A DNA stretch of 36,881 nucleotides from an uncultured Saprospiraceae bacterium. GTDB taxonomy: Bacteria > Bacteroidota > Bacteroidia > Chitinophagales > Saprospiraceae. Position 1 is the first letter of the stretch. Each line of letters starts with the position of its first letter. The stretch is taken from assembly GCA_937928045.1 (NCBI GenBank), contig CALFWO010000064.1, forward strand, positions 1-36,881, in the 5' to 3' direction. Shown here in pieces: positions 1-7,257 of the stretch. The notes beneath the pieces are model-generated. The model did not search any database, was not told the origin of the DNA, and worked only from the letters and a program-made list of their open reading frames with translations. The position numbers and the translations under genes are program-made.

Positions 1-112
1 CTCATTGATTAAATTTTTGGTTACAAGTAAAGGTATTTAAATATTTTAATTGAGCTAAAAAATTAACATTGAATTAGTTCGAGATAATGGATTACTAAAT
101 GAATCAGAACTG

Positions 113-120
113 TACATTTG
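113..120 (+). promoter_or_regulatory. Putative -7 promoter element of the MFS gene
   Basis: TACATTTG matches the Bacteroidota -7 consensus TAnnTTTG exactly. Only four bases separate it from the ATG at 125, so transcription would begin at or within the start codon and the mRNA would be leaderless. I see no clear -33 TTTG 19-21 bases upstream. The first 112 bases of the window hold no gene that I can support. Confidence 0.4.
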
Positions 121-124
121 CGGA

Positions 125-1294
125 ATGCAAGACAACCAACAACCGCTTTATACTTTTCAGTTCTGGTTGTTGTGTATAAGTACCGCCCTGTTCTCTGGCT
201 CATTTAATATGATGATCCCCGAACTACCAAATTATTTAACCAGCCTTGGAGGAGAAGATTACAAAGGATTGATTATTTCTTTGTTTACCTTGATGGCAGG
301 GCTATCTCGTCCATTTAGTGGAAAATTAACGGACGTAGTTGGAAGAGTTCCGGTAATGATCTTTGGAACATTAGTTTGCGTCGTTTGTAGTTTGATCTAC
401 CCTTTTGTTGCTGGTATTGGTGGCTTTTTATTGTTGAGGTTTTTCCATGGTTTTTCTACAGGGTTTAAACCAACAGCTACAACGGCTTTTGTTGCTGACA
501 TTGCACCACTTCATAGAAGAGGAGAAGCGCTGGGATTGTTGGGAATCAGTATGAACCTTGGCGCATCTATTACACCTCCAATTGGGAGTTGGATTACCTC
601 GGCCTATTCGATAGACGCGATGTTTTATGTGTCCAGTCTTTTCGCAGTATTGTCAATTGTAATTCTTTTGAATCTAAAAGAGACTTTGCCGAACCCACAA
701 CCGTTCTCTCCGAAGATATTAAAGTTAAAAAAAGATGAATGGATTGAATGGCAAGCAATTCCTCCAGCGATTGTGATCATGCTCTGTTACTTTAGCTATG
801 GTATGATATTAACAATTACACCAGATCAAGCAGAATACGTGGGGATGGAAAACAAAGGACTTTTTTTTACAAGCATAACGTTGGCATCAATGTCCTCCAG
901 AATTTTTGCTGGAAAAATTTCTGATAGATTGGGACGGATTCCTGTCATTAAAGTTGGTTCATTTTTGATTGCTTGTTCTCTAGTGTTTTTTGGATTTGCG
1001 CAGAATGGAATTATGGTAATGATGGCCGCTGCCTGTTTGGGTTTTTCATCTGGAATTGTAGCTCCTGCTGCTTTTGCATGGACAGTTGATAGAGCGGTGA
1101 ATAATGAAAAAGGAAAAGCATTGGCGACGGCTTATATTTTTTTAGAAATAGGAATAGGCGCAGGAGCCATCGTGTCTGCATGGTTGTACAATAACATGCC
1201 AGAAAACTTCATAACCACTTATTCAACAGGAGCATTTATTTGTTTTGGCGCATTTATATATTTACAATTCGTGATGCGAAGAAAAAGAGAATAG
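125..1294 (+). CDS. MFS transporter, drug/sugar efflux type
   Basis: This is a 389-residue inner-membrane protein with the alternating hydrophobic segments of a 12-helix major facilitator. The cytoplasmic loop signature (motif A) occurs once in each half, GKLTDVVGR at 66-74 and GKISDRLGR at 263-271, which shows the internal duplication typical of the superfamily. The charged RRGEALG motif near 131-137 is also usual for efflux-type members. Proton-driven export of a small molecule is likely; the substrate cannot be read from the sequence. The first helix begins near residue 13, so the ATG at 125 is a sensible start. The stop codon directly abuts the stop of the opposing glutamate-synthase-like gene, with no base between them. 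No regulator lies beside it. Confidence 0.85.
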   Translation: MQDNQQPLYTFQFWLLCISTALFSGSFNMMIPELPNYLTSLGGEDYKGLIISLFTLMAGLSRPFSGKLTDVVGRVPVMIFGTLVCVVCSLIYPFVAGIGGFLLLRFFHGFSTGFKPTATTAFVADIAPLHRRGEALGLLGISMNLGASITPPIGSWITSAYSIDAMFYVSSLFAVLSIVILLNLKETLPNPQPFSPKILKLKKDEWIEWQAIPPAIVIMLCYFSYGMILTITPDQAEYVGMENKGLFFTSITLASMSSRIFAGKISDRLGRIPVIKVGSFLIACSLVFFGFAQNGIMVMMAAACLGFSSGIVAPAAFAWTVDRAVNNEKGKALATAYIFLEIGIGAGAIVSAWLYNNMPENFITTYSTGAFICFGAFIYLQFVMRRKRE

Positions 1295-2905
1295 TCAAAT
1301 ATTATCTAATACAAGAGGAGCAAATTGTTCTGCGGAAGCTTCGTTGTAAAACAATTTCCAGCTTTCAGGAACAGAAGCTTCATTTAGTAAACATCCTTTT
1401 TTCATTGGCTGATAAATTTCATCATAACGTCGCACTTCTTTCATTGTAATTCTTCGACTTATTTGTCTTCGGTCAATCTGACTCAACTTGGAAATTCCAG
1501 AAGCGGCCATTAGTTCTACGAAGGACTTGACCGTTTCTTCATGAAATGATGCAACCCTTTTTTTCTTATCTCCAACATCTAACCCAGCAACAAGCTCTTT
1601 GTCTTGCGTAGCTACACCAGTTGGACAATTGTTTTTATTACATTCGAGTGCCTGAATACATCCTAAGGCCAACATCATCGCTCTTGCACTGTAACAAGCA
1701 TCAGCACCAAGAGCCATTGCCTGAAATATGTGGAAACCGGTTATAATTTTTCCCGCAGCTATTATTTTTATTTCATCTCTTAAATCAAATCCAACTAAGC
1801 AATCATGAACAAAAGCGAGACCTTCTTTATAAGGCATTCCAACCGAATTAGAAAATTCTAATGGAGCTGCCCCAGTTCCTCCTTCTCCTCCATCGACTGC
1901 TATGAAATCAGGGCTGATTCCGGTTTTAATCATTGCTTTACAGATGGCAATAAATTCTGATTTTTTTCCTACACAAAACTTGAAGCCAACTGGCTTTCCT
2001 CCAGAAAGTTTACGCATTTTGGCCAATAATTCCAAAAGACCAATAGGTGTTGAAAAAGCTTTATGAAAAGGAGGAGAAAGAACAGAAACGCCAGGTTCTA
2101 CATTTCTTATTTTCGCTATTTCTGGAGTGTTCTTCTTGGCAGGCAGTATTCCTCCATGTCCGGGCTTTGCTCCTTGCGATAACTTTAATTCAATCATTTT
2201 TACATTATCAGCTTTCGTTCGCTGAATAAAAAGATCGGCATCAAAATTTCCATCGGGTGTTCGGCATCCGAAATATCCTGTTCCTATTTGATAGATTAGA
2301 TCTCCACCAAACTTATCATGATAAGGACTTATTCCACCTTCTCCTGTGTTATGTGCGAACGCTCCGATCTTCGCTCCTCCATTAAGGGCTTCAATGGCGG
2401 CAGAACTTAGAGACCCGAAAGACATTGCAGACACATTGTATATGCTACAAGAATAAGGTTGGGTGCACGCGGAATTTCCTATGGTTACTCTTGGGTGTTG
2501 GCTCATATCATGCGCGTCCAAAGCACCGATGGAATGGTTCATCCATTCGTATCCCTCATCGTAAACTCCAAGTTGAGTGCCAAAAGGAGTTGTTGATCTT
2601 TCTTTCTTTGCGCGTTGATACACAATTGATCTGTGAATTCTGTTGATCGGAGCGCCATTTGTTTCTGATTCGATAAAATATTGATAGATCGCGGGACGAA
2701 GTTCTTCCATCATATAACGTCCTCTGCCTAAGATGGGAAAGTTACGCATGATGGCATGTTTAGATTGGAGCATATCATACCATCCAAGCAACAGTAGCGG
2801 AATTAAAATTATAAGACTCCATATGGCATTTGGCCAAACAAAATAATGCAACAAACCAACAGTTAATAAGGAGATAATCGTAAAACCAACAAACTCATTT
2901 CTCAT
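1295..2905 (-). CDS. Membrane-anchored FMN-binding glutamate synthase family protein
   Basis: The 536-residue protein has two hydrophobic segments in the first ~42 residues, followed by the FMN/iron-sulfur domain of the glutamate synthase large subunit. Visible family features are the glycine-rich GEGG stretches, the SQGAKPGHGG motif, DGGEGGTGAAP in the FMN barrel, and Cys416-Cys422-Cys427 (C-x5-C-x4-C), the spacing that holds the 3Fe-4S cluster in GltB. The glutaminase domain is absent and no gltD-like small subunit lies nearby, so it is not a complete glutamate synthase. Stand-alone proteins of this type are widespread and their reaction is not firmly established. It follows trmB on the same strand after 59 bases and may be co-transcribed. 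A membrane-bound FMN oxidoreductase is the safest description. Confidence 0.8.
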   Translation of the reverse strand: MRNEFVGFTIISLLTVGLLHYFVWPNAIWSLIILIPLLLLGWYDMLQSKHAIMRNFPILGRGRYMMEELRPAIYQYFIESETNGAPINRIHRSIVYQRAKKERSTTPFGTQLGVYDEGYEWMNHSIGALDAHDMSQHPRVTIGNSACTQPYSCSIYNVSAMSFGSLSSAAIEALNGGAKIGAFAHNTGEGGISPYHDKFGGDLIYQIGTGYFGCRTPDGNFDADLFIQRTKADNVKMIELKLSQGAKPGHGGILPAKKNTPEIAKIRNVEPGVSVLSPPFHKAFSTPIGLLELLAKMRKLSGGKPVGFKFCVGKKSEFIAICKAMIKTGISPDFIAVDGGEGGTGAAPLEFSNSVGMPYKEGLAFVHDCLVGFDLRDEIKIIAAGKIITGFHIFQAMALGADACYSARAMMLALGCIQALECNKNNCPTGVATQDKELVAGLDVGDKKKRVASFHEETVKSFVELMAASGISKLSQIDRRQISRRITMKEVRRYDEIYQPMKKGCLLNEASVPESWKLFYNEASAEQFAPLVLDNI

Positions 2906-2964
2906 GTTAATTAAAAATTTAGGCTTAAGGTAAGCAAAGAAATCAACACAAATCTGGCTTAGTT

Positions 2965-3657
2965 TTATGTAAAATTAAATCGAATGTATCTGATTTTTCG
3001 ACCTATTGCCAAGTGCTTGTTTTCGTAGTAAGTTTTATAATCCAATTCTGGAATTGGTAACTCACCTGCATATATGTCTTCATTCGTTACCTGAATATTT
3101 ACAAACTCAGCTGTTGAAAGTTTCTCCATGGAGAATTCATAGAGTTCTGGAGAATCCGTTTTTAGGTGAATGACCCCACTTTTGGCGAGTATATTTTTGT
3201 ACCGATGTAAAAAAGGAAAAGCAGTTAATCTTCTATTGTCTTTTCCTTTCTTAAGAAAAGGATCGGGGAATGTAATCCATATCTCGTCAACTTCATTCTG
3301 ACCAAAGAATTTTTCAATTAATTCTATTCTTGTTCTAAGAAACGCAACGTTGTCTAATTTTTGTTCAATCGCATTGCTAGCTCCTTTCCATATTCTTGCA
3401 CCCTTAATATCAATTCCTATAAAATTTCTATTTGGATAATTCGCCGCTAGTTGCAAGGCGTACTCACCTCTTCCACAGGCCAGTTCCAAAGTTATTGGAT
3501 TGTTATTCTTGAAATGAAGTTTGTTCCATTTACCCTTTAATTCTTCCTCGATTCCATTCTGACCAACAAGGGTCGGATTTTCGTAGGAGAAATTTTCGTA
3601 GACATTTTTGAACGATAGTAGTTCAGAAAATTTAAGCAGTTTATTTCTTCGACTCAT
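2965..3657 (-). CDS. trmB: tRNA (guanine-N7-)-methyltransferase
   Basis: This 230-residue enzyme methylates G46 in the variable loop of tRNAs, using S-adenosylmethionine, in the cytoplasm. The SAM-binding loop is ELACGRG at 58-64, followed by the acidic end of the next strand (GIDIKG, 81-86). The family signature PDPFLKKGKDNRR at 131-143 corresponds to the PDPWPKKRHxKRR motif of TrmB. Length and domain order are normal for the family. The ATG at 3657 has an exact TAnnTTTG element 19 bases upstream. The gene is the first of a probable two-gene unit with the glutamate-synthase-like gene. Confidence 0.92.
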   Translation of the reverse strand: MSRRNKLLKFSELLSFKNVYENFSYENPTLVGQNGIEEELKGKWNKLHFKNNNPITLELACGRGEYALQLAANYPNRNFIGIDIKGARIWKGASNAIEQKLDNVAFLRTRIELIEKFFGQNEVDEIWITFPDPFLKKGKDNRRLTAFPFLHRYKNILAKSGVIHLKTDSPELYEFSMEKLSTAEFVNIQVTNEDIYAGELPIPELDYKTYYENKHLAIGRKIRYIRFNFT

Positions 3658-3676
3658 TTTCCAGTTAATTGAAGCC

Positions 3677-3684
3677 CAAAAATA
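3677..3684 (-). promoter_or_regulatory. Putative -7 promoter element of trmB
   Basis: Read on the minus strand this is TATTTTTG, an exact TAnnTTTG match, ending 19 bases before the trmB ATG. A convincing -33 element is not visible, so the call rests on the -7 match and its position. Confidence 0.4.
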
Positions 3685-3921
3685 AGCAACCTAGCAAAAA
3701 GAAATACCATCTATTCCGAGAAGAAAATAAATAGAATTAAACCATTCTGAATTGGTTAAAGTAAAACTTAAGTTAAATAATGCTTGGCTTTTTTGTTGAA
3801 TACTTATTTGTCTGGTAAACAAATCTTTGCGTGGGTTTTTCTTAATTAGAAATGACTTTAAGTATTACTTTATGGGTTAAAATAACAAACAAAGCACACA
3901 TTAAAAGTTTATAAAAAACCC

Positions 3922-3951
3922 TTTGATATATTTTGCAAAGCACTACTTTTC
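3922..3951 (+). promoter_or_regulatory. Candidate promoter of the OmpA lipoprotein gene
   Basis: TTTG at 3922-3925 is followed after 18 bases by TACTTTTC at 3944-3951, a 7/8 match to TAnnTTTG. This gives a Bacteroidota-like promoter about 70 bases before the ATG. It is the best-spaced pair in this region. Confidence 0.35.
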
Positions 3952-4020
3952 GGTCGCTTTAAGAAAAGGGCCATTCCAAAACCGAGAATTTCAAACACAC
4001 AAATTTTAAATCAGAGAACC

Positions 4021-4830
4021 ATGAAAAAGGGATTGAACCTATGCGTATTACTTATTAGCTTTTCACTTGTTATATCTTCATGTGTAAGCAAAAAGAAATG
4101 GACTGAATTAATGTCTGAAAAAGATCAGACGCTTTCCACTTTGGCAGAAACGCAAGAACAAGTGGCGAGTCTTGAAAAAGACTTCGATGCATTAACTGCA
4201 GAAAAGGAACAATTGGCTTTAGATTATAAAACAGATAAAGCTTCTCTTACAAACAAGCTGGACAAGTTTGAATCAGACTTAGGAGCTATGAAAATGGAAA
4301 AGAAAGAAATGATGGCAACTATTGAAGAGGCAAATGCAAAATATTCAGCTGTTGCTGAGAAAATTAAATCTGAGTTCACAAAATTTACCCCTAGTGGATA
4401 TTCTTTAAACCAACAAGGGCAAAAATTATATGTAAAAGGGGAGAATCAAATCAAGTTTAGGAGCGGTTCGGCTAGAATTAAGTCAGAAAGCAAGAAAATG
4501 TTAAAACCTATAGCTGAGATGTTGATGGCTAATGCCGATGCATTTTTATTAGTGGAAGGTCATACAGACAATGTACCAATGAAGATAACAGCCCCCTATG
4601 CTTCGAACAAAGATCTTAGTTTGGCGAGAGCAAATGCCGTAATAAGAGCACTGGTAAAAATGGGAGTAAACAGAGCTCAGCTTACATCAATTGGTCATGG
4701 AGAAGATAAGCCACTCATTAGTTATGATGAGGGAACGGATCTAGACATGGCAAGATCAACAAATCGCAGGGCAGATTTAGCAATAATGGTTTCTCCTTCT
4801 AGTCTTTATCAAATGGGTAATACCCTATAA
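4021..4830 (+). CDS. OmpA-family peptidoglycan-binding lipoprotein
   Basis: The 269-residue protein starts with a lipoprotein signal (lipobox ending at Cys21). A predicted coiled coil of Lys/Glu/Asp-rich heptads follows (about 28-118), then an OmpA C-terminal domain (about 135-257). The peptidoglycan-binding signature is clear: GHTDN at 180-184, LSLARANAV at 199-207, and NRRADL at 248-253. It probably sits in the outer membrane facing the periplasm and tethers it to the cell wall, with the coiled coil as a spacer. It is a single-gene unit with its own candidate promoter and a terminator hairpin directly downstream. Coiled-coil OmpA lipoproteins of this layout are common in Bacteroidota. Confidence 0.88.
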   Translation: MKKGLNLCVLLISFSLVISSCVSKKKWTELMSEKDQTLSTLAETQEQVASLEKDFDALTAEKEQLALDYKTDKASLTNKLDKFESDLGAMKMEKKEMMATIEEANAKYSAVAEKIKSEFTKFTPSGYSLNQQGQKLYVKGENQIKFRSGSARIKSESKKMLKPIAEMLMANADAFLLVEGHTDNVPMKITAPYASNKDLSLARANAVIRALVKMGVNRAQLTSIGHGEDKPLISYDEGTDLDMARSTNRRADLAIMVSPSSLYQMGNTL

Positions 4831-4858
4831 CAACGCAAAAGAATTCACCAAAAAGAAT

Positions 4859-4891
4859 GAAAGGCGCTCCGATTAAATCAGGGCGCCTTTC
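4859..4891. terminator. Bidirectional terminator between the OmpA gene and a small membrane gene
   Basis: A perfect 9-bp stem GAAAGGCGC / GCGCCTTTC encloses a 15-base loop. Both arms end in A/T tracts, so it can act on both convergent transcripts. The minus-strand side is followed by a further T-rich stretch. Confidence 0.7.
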
Positions 4892-4917
4892 ACTAGTTCT
4901 AGAAAGCATAATACTTT

Positions 4918-5046
4918 CTACAAAGGAACGTCTTTAAAGTTGACGAAGTAGATGTAAGTTACCATTGCAATAAAAAGAAGTAGTCCAACAAAGAAATACA
5001 TCATGCAATACCCTTTACCTCCCGCGTTTTCTATTTGATCTGCCAT
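4918..5046 (-). CDS. Small single-pass membrane protein (42 aa), function unknown
   Basis: From the ATG at 5046 the product is 42 residues, beginning MADQIENAGGKGYC, with one strongly hydrophobic helix at about 15-36 and a short tail ending in KDVPL. The reading frame stays open upstream to 5124, but the longer version would add an unusual hydrophobic, Phe-rich extension. The A-rich stretch before the ATG at 5046 looks more like a Bacteroidota translation start. The gene has a convergent terminator on its 3' side and no co-directional neighbour. I do not recognise a family. A short soluble N-terminus, one helix and almost no C-terminal domain resemble small regulatory or accessory membrane peptides. 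That it is coding is likely but not proven. Confidence 0.5.
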   Translation of the reverse strand: MADQIENAGGKGYCMMYFFVGLLLFIAMVTYIYFVNFKDVPL

Positions 5047-5378
5047 TTTTAATTTATTTGATGGCGCAAAGAAAATGATTTTTTCGATAAGATGCACTAT
5101 TTCAGGGAATAGGATAAAGAACAAATTGATAATTCTCTAAGACATTTATAAAAACACATGGGACCAACGAAGAAAAATCCGTTAAAGCATCTTGATAGCA
5201 TCAATAACTGAGTCACCATCGTTTATTTATTGAGATTTGACAAACTCGTATTAGATTTTAGACTACAGAGAAGCTAAATTAAGTCAAAACTCAACATCAG
5301 AAACCTGACTATTAGCAAAAATGTGGCGCAAAGAATGAAGCTTTGTCCTTATCTTAAAGAAGTAAATATTAAAAGAGT
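5047..5378. other. Intergenic region upstream of the orphan peptide gene
   Basis: This 332-base AT-rich region lies between two divergent small genes. I find no exact TAnnTTTG for the plus-strand peptide gene. On the minus strand only TTTCTTTG, a 7/8 match, lies upstream of the 42-residue gene. No RNA gene or strong hairpin was recognised. Confidence 0.4.
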
Positions 5379-5582
5379 ATGCTTATGAAAAAGAAAATTA
5401 CACTCAAAGAGCTAAAAGTTAAAAGTATTACGACAACGCTTAGTGCAAACGAAAAAGATCAGGCAAAAGGTGGCTACTACTATACTCCAGGAAATATTTC
5501 TGGTATAAGTGGTGGAAAAGAAAGGTGGACTGAGATCAAAACCAGTGTAGAAACGTTTTTGATTGACAGACCCGAGTTATAA
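5379..5582 (+). CDS. Putative RiPP precursor with a pinensin/class I lanthipeptide-type leader
   Basis: The 67-residue product (65 if the second ATG, at 5385, is used, giving MKKKITLKEL) has a leader rich in Lys with the motif LKELKVKS. A short Thr/Ser-rich stretch follows, then a KGG junction at about residues 30-32. This is the layout of Bacteroidota lanthipeptide leaders of the pinensin type. The following ~35 residues contain three tyrosines, several glycines, serines and threonines and the motif RWTEIKTSVE, but no cysteine. Lanthionine rings therefore cannot form. No dehydratase, cyclase, radical SAM enzyme, peptidase or exporter is within the window. It may be an orphan precursor using distant enzymes, a degenerate copy, or a small protein that borrowed the leader. 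A strong terminator follows 20 bases after its stop. Confidence 0.6.
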   Translation: MLMKKKITLKELKVKSITTTLSANEKDQAKGGYYYTPGNISGISGGKERWTEIKTSVETFLIDRPEL

Positions 5583-5595
5583 AAATAACAGACAA

Positions 5596-7128
5596 TTAGC
5601 TAGAATGCCGTTCTCTCACCGCTTGGGAGAACGGCATTCCTTTTATTTTACTATCCAACCATGCGATAAAGTCAAAGTACTGGAAGATTACTTTTTCAGA
5701 AGGAATTTTTTCCAACTCTTCGAACGCAGCTTTTAATGCAACGAACTTTTCCTTGAGATCTCTCCTGTTTACGACTTTTCCTGTATCTCGAATAAATTTA
5801 AGCACGAGCCTTTCGAATTGAAACAAGCGATTTCGTTTTTTTAATATTCTATAAGCTGAGCGAAAGAGATAGTCTAAAAGACTTGTATTTCCCATCTCAT
5901 AATGAATAATTAAATTCAAAATTTGAACAATGCCTTGAAGGTCTTGACGCTGAGAAGACCGAGGAAGATTTAGCCATAGATTTAAATATTCCAAAGCTTT
6001 TTCATATTCACCTACACCGAAATAAATATAAAAATAGCTATGGTATAAACTGCTACTTTGAAATTGATTATTAGGAAACGACTTTATCTTTTCAAAATGC
6101 TCTAACATCAACACTTTGCTTTTTTCAAAATTTCCTGTATAAGTGTTTAAAGAAAACGCAAGTGCATAATATTTCCAATGGATTTTAATTTTGTCATCCT
6201 CGGTTCGAGCCTTTATTTTTAGGAACTTTGGTAGGATTTCTTCGACCTCAATGTTGTTTTCTAATAGGCCGCAACTCAGCGCGTAGTTACTCAAGGCACT
6301 AACATATTCTCCGCTTTCTTCTTTGAGAATTACAGCATTAGATTCCATAATTTGAATCAAATGTTTGCTATGGAAATAGAAATTTTTATAATCGATTTTA
6401 GTGTAAAAATACAATCCAAGAATTCTGTGCTTAAGACATTTGGCTCTATGAGAAAGTATCTCATCTTTTAATAAAATAATTCCATCCGAAATAATATTTT
6501 CCAATTCCAAATTTTCCTCAGAACTTCTGCTCAGAGGATCTTTTCGGATAAGTTGCATAATTCGAAAATAGAGGTTTCTGAAATCAATTAATGTTGATAA
6601 TTTTTCGCGAACATCTATGGATTCACTTTCTAGCTTGTGTAAATTCTTATCTAGAAAATCAACTTGATTTAATACAAATGGAATTTTCTTTTGCCATTCA
6701 ATTATTTCGATTTGTGTTGAGAAGTCTTCATTGGAAAGAGCAAATTTTTTTGCCTTTTTTAAATATTCATTGGCTTCAACATACAAAGACCTAGAGAATA
6801 GCAATCGCATGCTATTCATTAACCGCGCAATTTTTAAATCATAGAATTTACTTTCTTCGTAGTTCTGTAAAGCTCTAAGAATTAGATCAAAAAGATAACT
6901 TTTAAGTTCGGAAAACTTTCTACTTTCCAAAACTTTAGAATGATATAACTTTTCTCGCAACGCTTCATCATCAAATACTTCTTGCTCGTCAATAGCTTCA
7001 AAAAGATGCATATACTTACTCTCCCTTCCTTGAGAAAAGTATTTAGAAAAGAGTTTAAAATATCTTTTCTCTGATCCATTTAAGGAATGAACCAGGTTGA
7101 AAAGTTTATTGCTTGGAGTCTTAGACAT
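5596..7128 (-). CDS. Alpha-helical (TPR-like) repeat protein, function unknown
   Basis: The 510-residue protein has no signal peptide or membrane segment. It is almost entirely predicted helix, with paired helices recalling tetratricopeptide repeats, for example LYVEANEYLKKAKKFAL near 110-130 and YEKALEYLNLWLNL in the C-terminal half. I recognise no catalytic motif. Cytoplasmic helical-repeat scaffolds of this size are common in Bacteroidota and usually annotated as hypothetical. It lies 129 bases downstream of yifB on the same strand and could be co-transcribed with it. Its last ~13 codons (ending AVRERHSS) form the terminator stem of the convergent peptide gene. No function can be assigned. 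Confidence 0.75.
   Translation of the reverse strand: MSKTPSNKLFNLVHSLNGSEKRYFKLFSKYFSQGRESKYMHLFEAIDEQEVFDDEALREKLYHSKVLESRKFSELKSYLFDLILRALQNYEESKFYDLKIARLMNSMRLLFSRSLYVEANEYLKKAKKFALSNEDFSTQIEIIEWQKKIPFVLNQVDFLDKNLHKLESESIDVREKLSTLIDFRNLYFRIMQLIRKDPLSRSSEENLELENIISDGIILLKDEILSHRAKCLKHRILGLYFYTKIDYKNFYFHSKHLIQIMESNAVILKEESGEYVSALSNYALSCGLLENNIEVEEILPKFLKIKARTEDDKIKIHWKYYALAFSLNTYTGNFEKSKVLMLEHFEKIKSFPNNQFQSSSLYHSYFYIYFGVGEYEKALEYLNLWLNLPRSSQRQDLQGIVQILNLIIHYEMGNTSLLDYLFRSAYRILKKRNRLFQFERLVLKFIRDTGKVVNRRDLKEKFVALKAAFEELEKIPSEKVIFQYFDFIAWLDSKIKGMPFSQAVRERHSS
5603..5650 (+). terminator. Rho-independent terminator of the peptide gene, inside the opposing gene
   Basis: A perfect 13-bp stem GAATGCCGTTCTC / GAGAACGGCATTC (5603-5615 and 5627-5639) has an 11-base loop and is followed by CTTTTATTTT. 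The T tract is on the plus strand, so it ends the transcript of the small peptide gene. The same bases encode the last residues of the opposing 510-residue protein. Confidence 0.8.
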
Positions 7129-7257
7129 ACCTTATTAACGAAAACCGAAGTTGATTGTCAGCACTAAAATGCAAACTAATTGGCAAAAACACTAAAATTG
7201 TGGAAAGTTAGAAACCTGACATATTTTTTTCATTTGGGAAATGAATTTGCCAAAAAT

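Larger units (their letters stand above)
3658..4020. other. Intergenic region between trmB and the OmpA gene
   Basis: This AT-rich 363-base divergent region contains no credible gene. It holds the trmB -7 element, a candidate promoter for the OmpA gene, and a small perfect inverted repeat (ATTTGT-7 nt-ACAAAT, 3806-3824) that could be an operator or chance in AT-rich DNA. Confidence 0.5.

Noticed and set aside
5379-7128. The helical-repeat protein as a maturation enzyme for the small peptide
   Set aside because: It has no catalytic motif, is convergent rather than co-transcribed, and lies closer to yifB on its own strand. Proximity alone is not enough.
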